A program made the translations under genes and the position numbers. A stretch of 32,494 nt of DNA, from assembly GCF_001667945.1 (NCBI RefSeq), contig NZ_LZJK01000133.1:1-32494 (forward strand), read 5' to 3'. The notes below the pieces were generated by a model. The model was not told where the DNA came from, searched no databases, and was given only the letters and a program-made list of their open reading frames with translations. Shown piece by piece: positions 1-8,265 of the stretch. The stretch comes from Mycolicibacter sinensis (lineage in GTDB: Bacteria; Actinomycetota; Actinomycetes; Mycobacteriales; Mycobacteriaceae). Numbering within the stretch: the first letter of the stretch is position 1; every line of letters starts with the position of its first letter.

Positions 1-48
1 CCGCCGTTGCCACCGGCCGCATCTTCGCCGCCGCCTCCGCCGTTGCCG
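1..48 (-). repeat. Left arm of exact 48-bp inverted repeat
   Basis: Bases 1-48 are the perfect reverse complement of 411-458; the match stops at the next base pair (49 versus 410). The segment makes the PGRS ORF start with a Pro-rich stretch, which is antisense PGRS. It abuts the window edge, which suggests a contig-end fold-back or misjoin, but a true inverted duplication is possible. Confidence 0.9.
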
Positions 49-3000
49 ACCGGCACCGCCGGCGCCAACGGCAATGGCGGCGACGGCGGCGCCGGAGGCA
101 ACGCCGCAGCCGGAGGTACCGGGGGCGACGGGGCCGCGGGCGACGCCAATTCACCCGACGGCGGCAACGGCGGTTCGGCCGGTGCCGCCGGAGCCGCCGG
201 CGCAGGCGGCAGCGGCGGCGCGGCCGGTACCGGCGGTTCCGCCGGCACCGGTCAGGCCGGGAACACCGGCGCCGACGGCTCGGACCCGTCGCCCACCGCG
301 ACGCACGGCGGCAAGGGGGGTGACGGCTTCACCTCGACGACCCCCGGAGTGGCCGGCGGCGCGGGCGGCGCCGGCGGCAGCGGCGGAACGATCGGCGCCG
401 GCGGGGCGGGCGGCAACGGCGGAGGCGGCGGCGAAGATGCGGCCGGTGGCAACGGCGGCGCCGGCGGAGCGGGCGGCACCGCGGCGGGCAACGGCGGCAC
501 CGGCGGTAACGGTGGTGCGGGGCAGGGCACCGGCAACGGCGGCGACGGTGGGGCGGGCGGCAATGCCGGCGCCGACGGCGACGGCGGCCGCGGCGGCGAC
601 GGCGGCGACGGCACCGGAATCGGGGGAAGCACCGGCGGCCGCGGCGGCGACGGCGGCGACGGCGGCACCGAGCGCGGCGACGGAGGCGAGGCCGGCAGCG
701 GCGGCGCCAACGGTGGCAGCGGAGGCGATGGCGGCGATGCCATCGGCAGCGGCAACGGGGGCAACGGCGGCGACGGGACCGCGGGTGCGGCCGGTGCCAA
801 CGGTGCCACCGGTGTCCTACCCGGCGAGGACGGTGGCAACGGCATCGTTGGCCAGGCCGGCGGTACCGGCGGTGCCGGGGGTATCGGCTCGGGTACGGGC
901 AATCACGGCGGCAAAGGCGGCGCCGGTGGCACCGGCGGCGCCGGCGGCAGCGGCGGTGACGGCGCACGCGGCGGGGCGGGCACCTTCGCCAACGGCGGCA
1001 ACGGCAATGGCGGTGACGGCGGTGCCGGGGGCAACGGCGCGGCGGGCGGCGCCGGCGGTGTCGGGGGCGCGGGCGGTGCGGGCATCAACGGCGCAACCGC
1101 GGGCCTGCAGGGTGACGGTGGCACCGGCGGCGACGGGGGCGACGCGGGCGTGGCCGGCGACGGCGGCGACGGCGCCGACGGCAGCGCGGCAAACCCGAAC
1201 GGCGGCAATGGCGGCAACGGCGGTGCGCTCGGCGAGGCCGGCACGGCCGGAACCGGGGGAGCGGGCTCCACGCCGGGCGGCGACGGCCAGGCCGGCGCCG
1301 GCCCGTCCGGCCCGCAGGGCAATGGCGGCGCCGGCGGCAACGGCTACGACGCCGCGACCGACCCGGCCGCAGCACCGGGCACCACCGGCGGCAACGGCGG
1401 AACGGGCGGCACCGGCACCGCGCTGGGCACCGGCGGCAACGGTGGCTCCGGAGGTGACGGGTCGACGGGCGCTCGCGGTGACGACGGTGCCACCGCGGGT
1501 GCCGACGGCATGACCGGCGGTGTGGGCGGCAACGGCGGCAACGCCGGCGCCGGCGGTAGCGGTGGCGCCGGCCAGGGCGCCGATGGTGTCGCCGGGCACG
1601 GCGGTGATGGTGGCCGCGGTGGTGATGGCGCTGATGGTGCTGCGGGTCTGGCGTCGACGGCGGCCGGGGTGACCGGTGGGCGTGGTGGCGATGGTGGGGC
1701 CGGCGGTGATGGGGGTGCCGGCGGTAAGGGGGGTTTGACCGCTGACGGTGGCGCCAGTGGCTTCGACGGTGCCCAGGGCGCCGGGGGTGACGGCGGCGAC
1801 GGCGGTGTGGGCGGTCGCGGGTTCGACGGTGTTGTCGGTGGCACCGGTGCGGTCGGCGATGACGGTGTCGATGGCACGGCCACGACGGCGAGCACCGCTG
1901 GCGGCGGCGGTGGTACCGGGGCTACCGGTGGGGCCGGCAGCGATGGTGGTGCCGGCGGTAATGGCGGTGCCGGCGGGCATGGTTCGACCGAGGGCGTACA
2001 GGGTGCCGGTGGTGTTGGTGGTGCCGGGGGCGATGGCGGCGATGGCGGCACCGGTGGTGCTGGGGGCCGCGGTGGCAATGGGTATGACGCGGCATCGGAT
2101 CCGGCTGCGGCACCGGGCACCAATGGTGGTGACGGTGCGGTCGGTGGCGCCGGGGGTAGTGGCGGGGCCGGCGGTGCGGCCGGCAAGGGTGGTGCCGGCG
2201 GTACCGGCCTCAACGGCCAAGCCGCCGACGGTGCCGACGGCACCGTGGGCAACCAGGGCGCCGGCGGCAACGGCGGCGTCGGCGGCAACGGGGGTGACGG
2301 CGCGACCGGCGGGATCGGCGAGACCGGCGCCGACGGTGGAGTGGGCTTGGCGGGCGACAGCGTGACCCTCGACGGTGGTACCGGCGAGGCCGGGCACGAG
2401 GGCGGCCAAGGCTTGCAGGGCGGCAGCGGCGGCAACGGCGGCCAGGGTGGTGCGGCAGGCACCGGGTCCACTGACGGAGTCGTGGGTGCCGGCGGTATCG
2501 GCGGCAACGGCGGTGCCGGCGGTCAGGGTGGCACCGGCGGCAACGGTGGCAACGGGGGCGCCGGCTACGACCAGACCGGCACCACCGGGCTATCCGGCGG
2601 CAACGGTGGCGTCGGCGGCGCCGGTGGCACCGGGGGGCAGGGCGGTGAGGGCGGCACCGCGGGTATCGGCGGGCTGAACGGGGCGGGCGCCGACCGGGCC
2701 GACTCGGGAACAGCCGGCGCCACCGGCTTGCAGGGTATCGGCGGCAACGGTGGCCAGGGCGGCGCCGGCGGCAACGGCGCGACGGGGACCACCGGCGCCA
2801 ATGGCACCATCGGCGAAACCGGGACGACCGGAACCGCCGTGAACACCGCCGGCGGTACCGGGGGCACCGGCGGCGACGGCCTCGACGGCGGAACCGGCGG
2901 CAACGGTGGCACCGGCGGTCAAGGCGGTGCCGCGGGAACCGGCAGTACCAACGGCAGCGTCGGCGTCGGCGGAAAGGGCGGTGACGCCGGTGACGGCGGC

Positions 3001-4461
3001 CAGGGCGGCGACGGCGGTGTGGGCGGTACCGGCGGCACCGGCTACACCTCACCGACGGCGAGCGGCGCCGACGGCGGAGCCGGCGGCATGGGCGGTACGG
3101 GCGGCAACGCCGGCCACGGCGGTGCGGCCGGCACCGCCGGCGCGGGCGGCCTGAACGGGGCCGGCACCGACCCGGCGGCCTCCGGTGCCAGCGGCGACAC
3201 CGGCGGCGACGGTCATGCCGGCGTCGGCGGCAACGGCGGACTCGGCGGCAACGGCGCCCAAGGAACCGCGGGCACCACCACCCAAGCCGGCGGCACCGGC
3301 GGTACCGGAGGAACCGGCGGCAACGGCGGTCAGGGCGGGCTGGAAACCGACGGCAGTCACGCCCAGCAGGGCGACGGCGGCGCCGGCGGTACCGGTGGCA
3401 AAGGCGGCACCGGCGTGGCCGGTTCGAACGGCCAAAACGCGTTGCTCAGCCCGATCGCGCCGGGCGCCGGTGGCCAGGGCGGTGCCGGCGGCACCGGCGG
3501 TAGCGGCGGGGACGGTTTCAATGCCGGCACTGGTGGCCAGGGTGGTACCGGCGGCACCGGTGGTACCGGCGGTCAAGGCGGAGATGCCTTGGTCGACGTC
3601 TTGGGTCTTGCCGGGGCGCCGCAAACCGGGGCCGCGGGCGGCACCGGCGGTGTCGGCGGTGTCGGCGGCGTCGCGGGAACTGCCAGCGGCGGAGCCGACG
3701 GCAGCAACGGCGCCGGTGGTGATGGCGGAATCGGTGGGGACGGCGGGAAGGGCGGAAGTGCTCTCGTCGGTCTGCTCGGGGTGGGCGCCCAGGGCGGTCA
3801 CGGCGGCACCGGTGGCGTGGCCGGCGTAGGCGGTGGCAGCGGAGCCGAGCAGGGCGCCGCCGGCGTAGGCGGTGCAGGCGGTGCCGGTGGCGCCGGTGGT
3901 GATTCGGGAGTCGCCGTGGGCACCCAAGGCGCCGGTGGGGCCGGAGGCACGGGCGGAACCGGCGGCGCGGCGGCCAACCAGGCCGGCAGCGTTGCCGGCG
4001 AGGGTGGCCAGGGCGGTCACGGTGGCAACGGCCTCATCGGAGCCGTCGGCGGCGGCAAGGGCGGCGACGGCGGGACCGGTGGTGCGGCCGGCGGCGCAAC
4101 CGGCAGCACCGGGGGTGCCGGCGGCACCGGCGGCACCGGTGGCAGCAACCTCGTCGGTGTCGCACCCGGCGGTGACGGCGGCTCCGGCGGCACCGGCGGC
4201 TCGGGCGCCGCGGCCGGAACCAACGGCGGTGACGGGGGTGACGGCGGCGCTGCCGGCGGGGGCCTGGTCAACGCGTTCTCCGGCAACGGCGGCCAAGGCG
4301 GTACCGGCGGAAACGGCGGCGTCGGCGGAACCGGCGGCACCGGGGGCGACGGTGGCCCGGCGGCGGGCGACCCCGGCCAGCCGGGCAGTGCACCGACCGG
4401 AACCACCGGCGGTGCCGGCGGGGAGGGCGCACCCGGCCACATCATCGTCGTCGGCGGTTAA
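1..4461 (+). CDS. PGRS-domain protein (PE_PGRS family-like), 5' truncated
   Basis: The frame is open from the window edge to a TAA at 4459-4461 and encodes about 1,480 residues, almost entirely GGAGG/GGNGG/GGDGG repeats typical of the mycobacterial PGRS domain. It ends in the short hydrophobic tail GHIIVVGG. PE_PGRS proteins are exported or surface-exposed through ESX-5; no N-terminal PE domain is visible, because the 5' end lies outside the window or is lost. The first 16 codons are Pro-rich because bases 1-48 are an exact reverse complement of 411-458, so the real PGRS reading begins around position 49. A repeat of about 160 codons occurs in the middle of the gene. No C-terminal catalytic domain follows the repeats. 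From H37Rv synteny rplO would be expected upstream of sppA, so this gene probably lies between them. The family call is firm; the start and the PE domain cannot be seen. Confidence 0.85.
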   Translation, partial: PPLPPAASSPPPPPLPTGTAGANGNGGDGGAGGNAAAGGTGGDGAAGDANSPDGGNGGSAGAAGAAGAGGSGGAAGTGGSAGTGQAGNTGADGSDPSPTATHGGKGGDGFTSTTPGVAGGAGGAGGSGGTIGAGGAGGNGGGGGEDAAGGNGGAGGAGGTAAGNGGTGGNGGAGQGTGNGGDGGAGGNAGADGDGGRGGDGGDGTGIGGSTGGRGGDGGDGGTERGDGGEAGSGGANGGSGGDGGDAIGSGNGGNGGDGTAGAAGANGATGVLPGEDGGNGIVGQAGGTGGAGGIGSGTGNHGGKGGAGGTGGAGGSGGDGARGGAGTFANGGNGNGGDGGAGGNGAAGGAGGVGGAGGAGINGATAGLQGDGGTGGDGGDAGVAGDGGDGADGSAANPNGGNGGNGGALGEAGTAGTGGAGSTPGGDGQAGAGPSGPQGNGGAGGNGYDAATDPAAAPGTTGGNGGTGGTGTALGTGGNGGSGGDGSTGARGDDGATAGADGMTGGVGGNGGNAGAGGSGGAGQGADGVAGHGGDGGRGGDGADGAAGLASTAAGVTGGRGGDGGAGGDGGAGGKGGLTADGGASGFDGAQGAGGDGGDGGVGGRGFDGVVGGTGAVGDDGVDGTATTASTAGGGGGTGATGGAGSDGGAGGNGGAGGHGSTEGVQGAGGVGGAGGDGGDGGTGGAGGRGGNGYDAASDPAAAPGTNGGDGAVGGAGGSGGAGGAAGKGGAGGTGLNGQAADGADGTVGNQGAGGNGGVGGNGGDGATGGIGETGADGGVGLAGDSVTLDGGTGEAGHEGGQGLQGGSGGNGGQGGAAGTGSTDGVVGAGGIGGNGGAGGQGGTGGNGGNGGAGYDQTGTTGLSGGNGGVGGAGGTGGQGGEGGTAGIGGLNGAGADRADSGTAGATGLQGIGGNGGQGGAGGNGATGTTGANGTIGETGTTGTAVNTAGGTGGTGGDGLDGGTGGNGGTGGQGGAAGTGSTNGSVGVGGKGGDAGDGGQGGDGGVGGTGGTGYTSPTASGADGGAGGMGGTGGNAGHGGAAGTAGAGGLNGAGTDPAASGASGDTGGDGHAGVGGNGGLGGNGAQGTAGTTTQAGGTGGTGGTGGNGGQGGLETDGSHAQQGDGGAGGTGGKGGTGVAGSNGQNALLSPIAPGAGGQGGAGGTGGSGGDGFNAGTGGQGGTGGTGGTGGQGGDALVDVLGLAGAPQTGAAGGTGGVGGVGGVAGTASGGADGSNGAGGDGGIGGDGGKGGSALVGLLGVGAQGGHGGTGGVAGVGGGSGAEQGAAGVGGAGGAGGAGGDSGVAVGTQGAGGAGGTGGTGGAAANQAGSVAGEGGQGGHGGNGLIGAVGGGKGGDGGTGGAAGGATGSTGGAGGTGGTGGSNLVGVAPGGDGGSGGTGGSGAAAGTNGGDGGDGGAAGGGLVNAFSGNGGQGGTGGNGGVGGTGGTGGDGGPAAGDPGQPGSAPTGTTGGAGGEGAPGHIIVVGG
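411..458 (+). repeat. Right arm of exact 48-bp inverted repeat
   Basis: This copy is in the normal sense orientation of the PGRS coding sequence and reads as Gly-rich residues including the non-repetitive core EDAAGG. It is therefore the likely original, and 1-48 the inverted copy. The arms enclose 362 bp. Confidence 0.9.
1900..3340 (+). repeat. Three copies of a ~160-codon repeat inside the PGRS domain
   Basis: Two landmarks recur in register. GST(E/D/N)G is at 1981, 2464 and 2941, and GY(D/T) is at 2080, 2563 and 3040, always 99 bp after GST. The unit is therefore 483 and then 477 bp. A more distant copy has GST at 1264 and GYD at 1342 (78 bp apart). The unit boundaries given are approximate, since the flanking GGX triplets align in many registers. 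Confidence 0.75.
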
Positions 4462-4523
4462 CGAGCCGACCCGACCTGATGAGCGCCGGCGGGCAACACC
4501 GCGGCCGGTAGGGTCACCGCCGG

Positions 4524-4529
4524 TAGGCT
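4524..4529 (+). promoter_or_regulatory. Candidate -10 element (TAGGCT) for leaderless sppA mRNA
   Basis: TAGGCT fits the mycobacterial TANNNT -10 pattern and ends exactly 7 nt before the sppA ATG. No Shine-Dalgarno sequence lies in those 7 nt. This spacing is what a leaderless transcript starting at the A of ATG needs. A similar GCCGGTAGG word occurs about 15 bp upstream. No convincing -35 is seen. Confidence 0.4.
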
Positions 4530-4536
4530 GAAATCC

Positions 4537-6333
4537 ATGTTCTCCGTGCTGACCGGGGTTCCCGGCCTCGACGACCTGCGCGGCGTCGCCCGTCGCATCG
4601 ACACCGCCCGACACCACGGCGTGCCCAACGGTGTCGTGCTCGAACTCGACCTGCAGTCATTACCCCACGAGACCGGCGGTTTCGACCCGCTGGCGCTGAT
4701 CCGTTCCGGAAGCCAGCCACCGGTGCTGCGTGACGTGGTGGCCGCGATCCACCGCGCCGCCGAAGACCCGAGGGTCGCCGGACTTATTGCGCGGGTGCAG
4801 CTTTCGGCCGCGGCCGCCGGTCCGGTCCAGGAGCTGCGGGCCGCGATCGCCGAGTTCACCGCGGTGAAGCCATCGCTGGCCTGGGCCGAGACCTACCCCG
4901 GAACACTGTCCTACTACCTGGCGTCGGCGTTCGGCGAGGTGTGGATGCAACCGTCGGGGATGGTGGGACTGATCGGCTTCGCCACCAACGCGACGTTCCT
5001 GCGCAGCGCGCTGGGCAAGGCCGGCATCGAAGCGCAGTTCGTCGCCCGCGGCGAATACAAATCGGCGGCCAACCTATTCACCCAGGACTCCTACACCGAC
5101 GCCCACCGGGAGGCCGACACCGCGCTGCTGGAAAGCCTGCACGCGCAGGTGCGCCAGGCCGTCGCCGCATCCCGGGACCTGGATCCCGGCGTCATCGACG
5201 AGCTGGCCGACCGGGCGCCGTTGCTGCGTGACGACGCGGTCGAGGCGGGCCTGATCGACCGGATCGGCTTCCGCGACGAGGCCTACGACCGGATCGCTGA
5301 ACTTGCCGGCGGCCAAGGGGATTCGGCGTCCGGCGCCGACGATCCCGACGCCCCGCCCCGGCTGTACTTGACGCGTTATGCGAACGCGACCGCCGGGCGT
5401 CCGCTGGTCTCGGCACCGTCCCTGCCGCCCCTCCCGGGCCGCAAGAACAAGCCGGCGATCGCCGTGGTGACCGTGGCCGGGGCCATCGTCAGCGGCTCCG
5501 GCGGGCCGCAGCTGTCGCCGTTCGGCAACCGCAGCGTCGGCGGCGACACGATCTCCGCGGCCCTGCGCGAGGCCGCCGCCGACGATGACGTCGCCGCGAT
5601 CGTGCTCCGGGTGGACAGTCCGGGCGGCTCGGTCACCGGGTCGGAGACCATCTGGCGGGCGGTGCAGCAGGCGCGCAAAGCCGGGAAACCGGTGGTGGCG
5701 TCGATGGGTGCGGTCGCCGCGTCCGGCGGCTACTACATCGCCACGGGCGCCGACGCGATCGTGGCCAACCCCGGCACCATCACCGGGTCGATCGGGGTGG
5801 TCACCGGCAAGCTGGTCGCCCGCGAGCTCAAGGACCGGTTGGGCGTGGGCACCGACGCGGTGCGCACCGGCGCCAACGCCGACGCCTGGTCGATCAACGC
5901 CCCGTTCACTGCTGAACAGCAGGGGCAGGTCGAGAGCGAAGCCGACCTGTTCTATGCCGACTTCGTTGAGCGGGTCGCGCAGGGCCGCAACTTGTCCACC
6001 GAGGCGGTCGACGCGGTGGCTCGCGGGCGGGTGTGGACCGGCGCCGACGCGGCCGAACGCGGTTTGGTCGACGAGCTGGGCGGGCTGCGCACGGCGGTGC
6101 GGCGCGCCAAGGTGCTGGCCGGACTCGACGCCGACGCGCAGGTCCGCACCGTGTCCTACCCCGGCTCGTCACTGTGGGAGTTCCTCCGGCCGCGCCAGTC
6201 GTCGCAGCCGGCGGCGGCGTTGCCCGATGCTGTCGGGGCCCTGCTGGTGCGGTCGATGACCGGGATCGTCGAGCAGGCGGGCCGATCGGTCAACGGCGCA
6301 CAGGTGCTGTGGCTCGGCGAATCGCGCTGGTGA
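4537..6333 (+). CDS. sppA: Signal peptide peptidase SppA, 67-kDa type (protease IV)
   Basis: This membrane-associated Ser-Lys protease (family S49) degrades signal peptides left after protein export. The 598-residue protein has the duplicated fold of the long SppA class. The N-terminal half carries the candidate general base Lys175 in RGEYKSAANLF. The C-terminal half, starting near residue 308 (KPAIAVVTVAGAIV), carries the nucleophile Ser396 in GAVAASGGYYIA, after the DSPGGSV motif. The length is close to the M. tuberculosis protein Rv0724 (about 620 residues). I see no strong N-terminal membrane helix, so attachment may be peripheral. The ATG at 4537 is chosen because the homologous start MFxxLxxxPGxDDLR follows it. 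It is probably transcribed alone from the promoter just upstream. Confidence 0.95.
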   Translation: MFSVLTGVPGLDDLRGVARRIDTARHHGVPNGVVLELDLQSLPHETGGFDPLALIRSGSQPPVLRDVVAAIHRAAEDPRVAGLIARVQLSAAAAGPVQELRAAIAEFTAVKPSLAWAETYPGTLSYYLASAFGEVWMQPSGMVGLIGFATNATFLRSALGKAGIEAQFVARGEYKSAANLFTQDSYTDAHREADTALLESLHAQVRQAVAASRDLDPGVIDELADRAPLLRDDAVEAGLIDRIGFRDEAYDRIAELAGGQGDSASGADDPDAPPRLYLTRYANATAGRPLVSAPSLPPLPGRKNKPAIAVVTVAGAIVSGSGGPQLSPFGNRSVGGDTISAALREAAADDDVAAIVLRVDSPGGSVTGSETIWRAVQQARKAGKPVVASMGAVAASGGYYIATGADAIVANPGTITGSIGVVTGKLVARELKDRLGVGTDAVRTGANADAWSINAPFTAEQQGQVESEADLFYADFVERVAQGRNLSTEAVDAVARGRVWTGADAAERGLVDELGGLRTAVRRAKVLAGLDADAQVRTVSYPGSSLWEFLRPRQSSQPAAALPDAVGALLVRSMTGIVEQAGRSVNGAQVLWLGESRW

Positions 6334-6419
6334 GGCGTAACAACGACGCAACACAACTCTTCCGCGGCAGTAAAAGCTCGGTAACGCGCCCTTAACGAGC
6401 GCCCCGCATGCTTACCAGC

Positions 6420-6725
6420 ATGAAACGGTTACTGCTGCTGGCGGGCCTGAGCGCGATGATCGGCCTCGCCGCCCCCGCCCACGCCGCACCCACGGGTGTT
6501 GACGGGCAGTTCCTCGCCACCTTGTCGGGTGCCGGCCTGAGCCACACCGGCAATGACCAGGCCGCCGTCTCCGCCGGCCGCGCTGTGTGCCAACTGATGG
6601 ACGCCGGGTTGTCCCCGATGGACACGGTCGTCGCGGTGCAGGCCACCAACCCCGGCTTCACCATCCAGAAGGCGGGGGAGTTCGCCGCGATCTCGACCGC
6701 GCATTACTGCCCGGAGCACATGTAG
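6420..6725 (+). CDS. Small secreted DUF732 protein
   Basis: A 101-residue protein with a classic Sec signal peptide: MKR, a Leu/Ala-rich core and an AHA cleavage site near residue 22. The mature part of about 79 residues has the DUF732 layout, with a cysteine in RAVCQLM and a second near the C-terminus in HYCPEHM that probably form a disulphide. DUF732 proteins are common in mycobacteria and have no established function. The ATG at 6420 directly precedes the basic n-region; an in-frame ATG at 6408 would add only MLTS. It lies 86 bp downstream of sppA on the same strand and could be co-transcribed or independent. Confidence 0.85.
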   Translation: MKRLLLLAGLSAMIGLAAPAHAAPTGVDGQFLATLSGAGLSHTGNDQAAVSAGRAVCQLMDAGLSPMDTVVAVQATNPGFTIQKAGEFAAISTAHYCPEHM

Positions 6726-6804
6726 GCGGTCGCCGAATATCTCACCGCTGATCAGAAAAATTAGCGGATCTGCGGAGAAGCCTGAGGTTTCCCTGGGTTT
6801 CTGC

Positions 6805-6810
6805 TAGTGT
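6805..6810 (+). promoter_or_regulatory. Candidate -10 (TAGTGT) upstream of the phosphodiesterase
   Basis: TAGTGT in the 115-121 bp gap after the DUF732 gene matches TANNNT. It lies 36 bp before the GTG at 6847, leaving a leader of about 30 nt with a GAGG ribosome site. The -35 region is poor. Confidence 0.3.
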
Positions 6811-6846
6811 CACGCGAGTTGGCCCGTCAACGTCGATGAGGTGCTC

Positions 6847-8256
6847 GTGACATCAATCAAGCAGTTTCTGTGTGGAACGGCCGTGGCCAGCATGGTTGCC
6901 GGCACCGCAGCGGCCGTCGGGACCCCCATGGGGCTTTCGCGCACCGCCGACTGGTGGCTTGCCGCCGAGCACGTGCTGTTGATCGGCGTGGACGGTACGA
7001 ACCTGTCCAAGATCCTGGAGTATGCCTACAACGACGACAGCGGGTTCAAGCTGGCGATGGACCAGGGCATCACCGGAGCCGCGACCGAGGTCAACCACAC
7101 CACGATCTCGGGGCCATCGTGGTCGACCATCCTCACCGGGGTCTGGGACGACAAGCACGGTGTGGTCAACAACCTGTTCCGGCCCGAGCCGTACGACAAG
7201 TGGCCGACGGTGTTCAACATGCTCGAGTACTACAAGCCGGAGATCAACACCTCGGTGATCGCCGACTGGGACTACATCAACGGCATCGCCGGCGCCGGCG
7301 GCCACCCGGTGGACAACAACGTCTTCGTCCCGTTCCAGGACAGCTGGGCTGCCACCGACGCGGCGGTCACCGCGCAGACCATCGCGCAGATCCTGGCCAC
7401 CGCAGACAACCCCGATGACATCTCGAATTTTCTGTTCTCCTACCAGGTGCAAGTCGACGAGGCCGGGCACGGGTTCGGGGGCGGCTCGGCCGAGTACGCC
7501 CAAGCCGTGGTGAATGTCGGGGCCAACATCAAAGAGATCCTGGATGCGGTAGCCCAGGTCAAGGCGCTCACCGGTGACGACTGGTCGATCATCATCACCA
7601 CCGATCATGGCCACCAGCAGTCGCTCGGCTTCGGTCACGGTTTCCAGTCGCCCAACGAGACAACACAGTTCGTCATCTTCGACCAGGCCGGCCACGACGC
7701 GACCGACGGCAGTCAGAACCTGAACTACTCGATTGCCGACATCACTCCGACGATCTTGGCGCTGTTCGGTGTCCCGATGCGGTCGGACTTCGACGGCAGC
7801 CCAATGCATCTCGATCCGAACATCGTGGACAGCACCGTCGTGCCCGACGACCTCAAGCAGGCGCTGCTGTCGGCGATCGCGATGTACGGCTACCCGAACA
7901 TCGGCAACGACATCATGCTGGGCATCCGTACGATCGTCACCTCCATCCCCTACGGGCTCAACCTCGTCGTCACCGAAATCGACAAGTTCCTGCAGTCGAT
8001 CGTCGACCAGGACATCTTCTTGATCAGCGGAGTGGCCGAATTCCTGCAGCAGGTCGTGCAGTTCACCGGTGGCCTGGTGGTCGACACCACCGACACGCTG
8101 GCCCGGGGGATCGCGTACCTGACCGGCTCCGGCGTCATCGCGCCGACCGACCCGCCGCTGCCGGGTGGCTCGGAGTTCACCGACCCCGGACTGCTGGGCG
8201 CGGACCACGATTTCGCCGCGCCCGAACTGTCCCTGCCGGACTTCGACGTGGCGTAG
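6847..8256 (+). CDS. Secreted alkaline-phosphatase-superfamily phosphodiesterase/phosphatase (NPP-like)
   Basis: The protein begins with a signal peptide (VTSIKQFLCGTAVASMVAGTAAA) and then has the complete two-metal active-site set of type I phosphodiesterases/nucleotide pyrophosphatases. Counting from the alternative GTG at 6841, these are Asp51 (IGVDGTN), nucleophile Ser90 or a neighbouring Thr (TTISGPSW followed by TILTG), Asp206 and His210 (VDEAGHGFG), Asp255 and His256 (TTDHGHQ) and His266 (GHGF). An active extracytoplasmic hydrolase of phosphate mono- or diesters is likely; the substrate is unknown. Residues ~330-471 are outside the usual catalytic core and contain amphipathic helices followed by a Pro/Asp-rich tail, perhaps for surface or membrane association. 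GTG 6847 is preferred over 6841 because GAGG lies 5 nt upstream of it. It stands alone, ending 9 bp before the convergent methyltransferase gene. Confidence 0.85.
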   Translation: MTSIKQFLCGTAVASMVAGTAAAVGTPMGLSRTADWWLAAEHVLLIGVDGTNLSKILEYAYNDDSGFKLAMDQGITGAATEVNHTTISGPSWSTILTGVWDDKHGVVNNLFRPEPYDKWPTVFNMLEYYKPEINTSVIADWDYINGIAGAGGHPVDNNVFVPFQDSWAATDAAVTAQTIAQILATADNPDDISNFLFSYQVQVDEAGHGFGGGSAEYAQAVVNVGANIKEILDAVAQVKALTGDDWSIIITTDHGHQQSLGFGHGFQSPNETTQFVIFDQAGHDATDGSQNLNYSIADITPTILALFGVPMRSDFDGSPMHLDPNIVDSTVVPDDLKQALLSAIAMYGYPNIGNDIMLGIRTIVTSIPYGLNLVVTEIDKFLQSIVDQDIFLISGVAEFLQQVVQFTGGLVVDTTDTLARGIAYLTGSGVIAPTDPPLPGGSEFTDPGLLGADHDFAAPELSLPDFDVA

Positions 8257-8265
8257 CAGCCGCGG

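Noticed and set aside
1000..3600. Regular repeats resembling a CRISPR array
   Set aside because: The periodicity is codon-phased GGX coding repeats without fixed repeat/spacer units, and no cas genes are present.
817..4617. Long minus-strand ORFs (for example 817-2409 and 3049-4617) and a second plus-strand frame across the PGRS gene
   Set aside because: They are low-complexity Ala/Thr/Gly, Pro or Arg products of reading GGC-rich repeats in other frames; no domain, ribosome site or promoter supports them.
6853..8208. 451-codon minus-strand ORF opposite the phosphodiesterase
   Set aside because: The plus-strand product has a signal peptide and a full metal site; the antisense translation is Arg/Val/Asp-rich without any motif.
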